Positions 61,628 through 64,000 of a stretch of 64,000 bases of DNA are shown one piece after another. Position 1 is the first letter of the stretch. Each line of letters opens with the position of its first letter. Source of the DNA: Drechslerella dactyloides (Eukaryota > Ascomycota > Orbiliomycetes > Orbiliales > Orbiliaceae); the NCBI GenBank assembly GCA_020064725.1, contig JAGTWJ010000019.1, positions 3,038,001-3,102,000 on the forward strand, written 5' to 3'. The notes beneath the pieces were generated by a model, which was not told where the DNA came from, did not search any database, and worked only from the letters and a program-made list of their open reading frames with translations. Both the position numbers and the translations under genes were made by a program.

Positions 61628-62367
61628 AATATTTTTGTTTTTTTTTAGGGTTTTTTGTTAATAAATATTAATATAATTATAACAGATCAAATTATTTATT
61701 AAATCTAAAAAAAAGAAAAGAAATTGAAATCTTTAAAAATTAAATAAATTAAGTTATTAAAGATTATTTCTAAAATTACTAAAATATTTTTTTAGATTTT
61801 TTATATTAAGAAAAAGATATTTTTTTTTAATATTAAATTAGATAATATTATATATTAAAAAAAAAAGTTTATAAAGGAATAAAAGATTCTTAAATATAAA
61901 ATTAGGGTATTTGTAAAAAATATTTAAAATTTAGAATTTTTTAATTTTTTAATTTTTCTAAATAATAATAATATAAGTTTTAATACTTAATATAATATTC
62001 TTTTAATATATATATATTATTAAATATAATTAGTACTAATTTATATTATATTATATATATAATTTTAGGAATTATTTTATAAAATTTTATTATATAAAAA
62101 AAAAAAAAAAAAAAAAATTTAATTATTTTTATAATTTTATAATTTTATTTATAATTTTTATTTTCTTTATTTTTTTATAATAATAATAGTATATTTTATC
62201 TATTTTAATTATTAAAAGATACTAATTTTTAAACTAATTATACTATATTTTTATTTTAAGGTTTAGATGAATGTTAATATTTTAAATAAGGTTTTTTATT
62301 ATTAAAATAGTATTTATAAAATTATAAATAAATTAGTTTATACTTTAAAAAAAAAAAAATTTCTATA
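61628..62367 (-). pseudogene. Gypsy-3, reverse fragment of chromovirus 3' region
   Basis: Read on the minus strand it follows Gypsy-2 from about 34,360 to 35,076 (landmarks AATTAGTACTAATT-like around 62,030 and ATTAATATTTATTAACAAAA near 61,660), including the ~290-bp segment Gypsy-1 lacks. It is cut by M3 on the LTR-proximal side and by pogo-A copy 9 on the pol side. Contains a 20+ bp A-run (62,098-62,118). Coding content is fully decayed. Confidence 0.75.
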
Positions 62368-64000
62368 ATGTCAATGATAAGCGAACGGATCAGACAAGCA
62401 AGTGGATCACCTTATCACCCTATCTTAACAAAAATATTAATTTCACTACTATAATACTATAGTTTTAGACTAGATATATATTAAATAATTTATTTATATG
62501 TTTAAGATGTTTTTTGATATGTTTGAATATTATACCCAGCTCTATTATATTAACTATAGTGTAATACTTTTTTAAAACTCCTTTTTAATTATATATTATT
62601 CTAATAATTTTTTAACTCTATCTACTTATACTACTTATTTATAGTATCTTAGTCTAGTATATCACCTAATATATAGTAAACATACTTTTATGCTGTATAT
62701 ACTATTTTTTTATTTGCTACTGTTTATTTAATACTTTATTAGTAGAGCATAGTATTGTGTTTTTTACATATATAAGTACCAATTAATATATTATAGTGTG
62801 TATCTTTTTAAATAACTAGTCTATAATTACTAGTAGTAATATAAAAAAACTATTCTAGTACTAGATAATCTAGTTTTTGATTAAATCTATTTGTAGACTA
62901 GTCTCTAATAGATTTAATAATATTTTTGTAGTCCAAGTAACTACTATATTTACAGTACCTAGATATAAATTTGCTAGAATAGTTACTAGCAACTATATAT
63001 CTAGTTTTAATAAAACTCTATCAAAGTTATAAGGTATAATATTAGCTTCAGCAAAGCTGCTGCATATATTTTTAAATATTATTACAGCAGTAAATACTTT
63101 GTAGAATCTAGTAAGAAATTCCAGCTTAAAAATATAGTTAATATACATACACACCAAGCTCTCCACCTTATAGCTATATACCTGCTTTAATAACCCAAAA
63201 CAATTAATATCTAGTAGCTAGAAGATATATAATAAATACAGCAATATACAGATTATAACAATTTTATACTCCTAGCAATATAGCTCAAAAACAACAAAAT
63301 AGTAGTTTTTGTAACTATCTAAAATTAATAGCCAGTAGTCCAAAATATAACACTACACTATAAATTTATTGAAATACTTTAGCCATTATAGAACAAGCTC
63401 ATTTATCATCCAGTCATTATCAGAAAACATAATAACCTAATCTACTAATAGCTTTATTACTATATACTAACTAACTAAATAATATTGTCCAGCAAGGATA
63501 ATAAATAACAGCACTACCCAACCTTCTACACTTATTCTTTAGATAATTGTTACCCACTCACAATTCCCAGGTTATACTAGCTTAGCTTTATCATATGTTT
63601 CAGTACCTATAACAACAGTAGTTATAGATATTATACTTATTACAAAGCCAGTCTTGTCAAAATTATAAATATCATTATTCATAATATTATATTTAATTTT
63701 TATAGCCTTTATTAGCTAAAACTACTTATTAATAAATACAGAATTTTTGTATTTTACTCACTAATAATTATACTTCCTAGACAAACATATCTATAGTTTT
63801 GGGCAGTATTTAACAAAGTTATTAGTCTATTTTTTATCAATATATTATATACTATTATTACTACATACCAGCAACAACTGGTTAACCATATCTTCCACAC
63901 TACCCAGCCTAAGATGAAAAAACTGTATACATAACTTAAATATATATTAAACAATAGTATTCTTTTTTAATTTTATAAAATTTTGTAATTTAAAGATACT
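62368..64000 (-). mobile_element. pogo-A copy 9, truncated by the window edge
   Basis: Starts at the TA 62,366-62,367 with TIR ATGTCAATGATAAGCGAACG. Reverse orientation; about 260 bp including the other TIR should lie beyond 64,000. Confidence 0.9.
62502..64000 (-). pseudogene. pogo-A copy 9 transposase pseudogene (partial)
   Basis: Stop codon at 62,502-62,504; the start is outside the window. All three catalytic Asp can be read (NFDKT, LILDS, LLDIN), but Gln-to-stop changes are frequent. A 66-codon open stretch lies at 63,954-63,754. Confidence 0.84.

Noticed and set aside
1..64000. Mitochondrial or plastid DNA, suggested by extreme A+T
   Set aside because: No organellar genes or RNAs. Content is nuclear transposons with target duplications and RIP-type mutation, including a chromodomain retroelement.
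1..64000. Centromere
   Set aside because: A dense, AT-rich, RIP-damaged repeat block could be centromeric or pericentromeric, but sequence alone cannot show it; CENP-A ChIP data would be needed.

Overview
This window looks like an extremely AT-rich, gene-free block of the nuclear genome of a filamentous ascomycete (Pezizomycotina). By eye it is roughly four-fifths A+T. It is built almost entirely of transposable elements carrying the C-to-T / G-to-A damage expected of repeat-induced point mutation (RIP): CAG/CAA/TGG/CGA codons have become stops, catalytic Asp codons have become Asn, and TpA is everywhere. I see no functional host gene, tRNA, rRNA or CRISPR. The species cannot be named from the sequence.

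Element families. (1) Pogo/Fot1-like Tc1-mariner DNA transposons of about 1.89 kb with TA target duplications, in four families (called pogo-A to pogo-D here) that differ in terminal inverted repeats (TIRs). Each encoded a transposase of about 550 residues: three catalytic Asp, then a C-terminal CCHC knuckle. (2) A 1.1-kb foldback relative (M) with pogo-like ends, three copies. (3) A chromodomain-bearing Ty3/gypsy retrotransposon (chromovirus) with 628-bp LTRs: one nearly complete copy, one older copy split by nested insertions, one fragment and one LTR. (4) Six short elements and one fragment with asymmetric inverted repeats, a 3' hairpin, a CTAG end and T-T insertion sites, the architecture of non-autonomous Helentron/Helitron2-like elements (H1-H7).

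Layout. 1-1,533: reverse LTR split by M1. 1.7-9.1 kb: three forward pogo-A copies. 9.1-11.7 kb: right half of a pogo-C element split by pogo-B. 11.7-16 kb: decayed DNA with H1 and H2. 16-19.2 kb: pogo-A, the tip of another pogo-A, and M2. 19.2-38 kb: old gypsy copy (Gypsy-2) containing the younger Gypsy-1 (19,925-28,827), a pogo-B and a pogo-D. 38-44 kb: pogo-A and pogo-D in decayed DNA. 44-55.6 kb: decayed DNA, H3-H7 and the best-preserved pogo-A (50,017-51,908). 55.7-64 kb: left half of the pogo-C element, two pogo-A copies, M3, a gypsy fragment and a pogo-A running off the edge.

Main discoveries. Junction accounting shows that the interval between M2 and M3 (about 41 kb) is inverted. The two halves of one pogo-A element sit beside the two M copies and add up to exactly 1,892 bp, the length of its siblings. 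One pogo-C element is likewise in four pieces at 55.7/58.6 kb and 9.1/11.3 kb that sum to 1,891 bp; this needs a second inversion between two pogo-A copies. The chromovirus encodes an antisense spliced Cys-rich/coiled-coil protein 3' of pol, has a very long Gag with extra zinc-finger-like motifs, and has an in-phase A AAA AAC slippery heptamer exactly at the gag-to-protease frame change. The Helentron-like elements show compensatory changes in their terminal hairpins.
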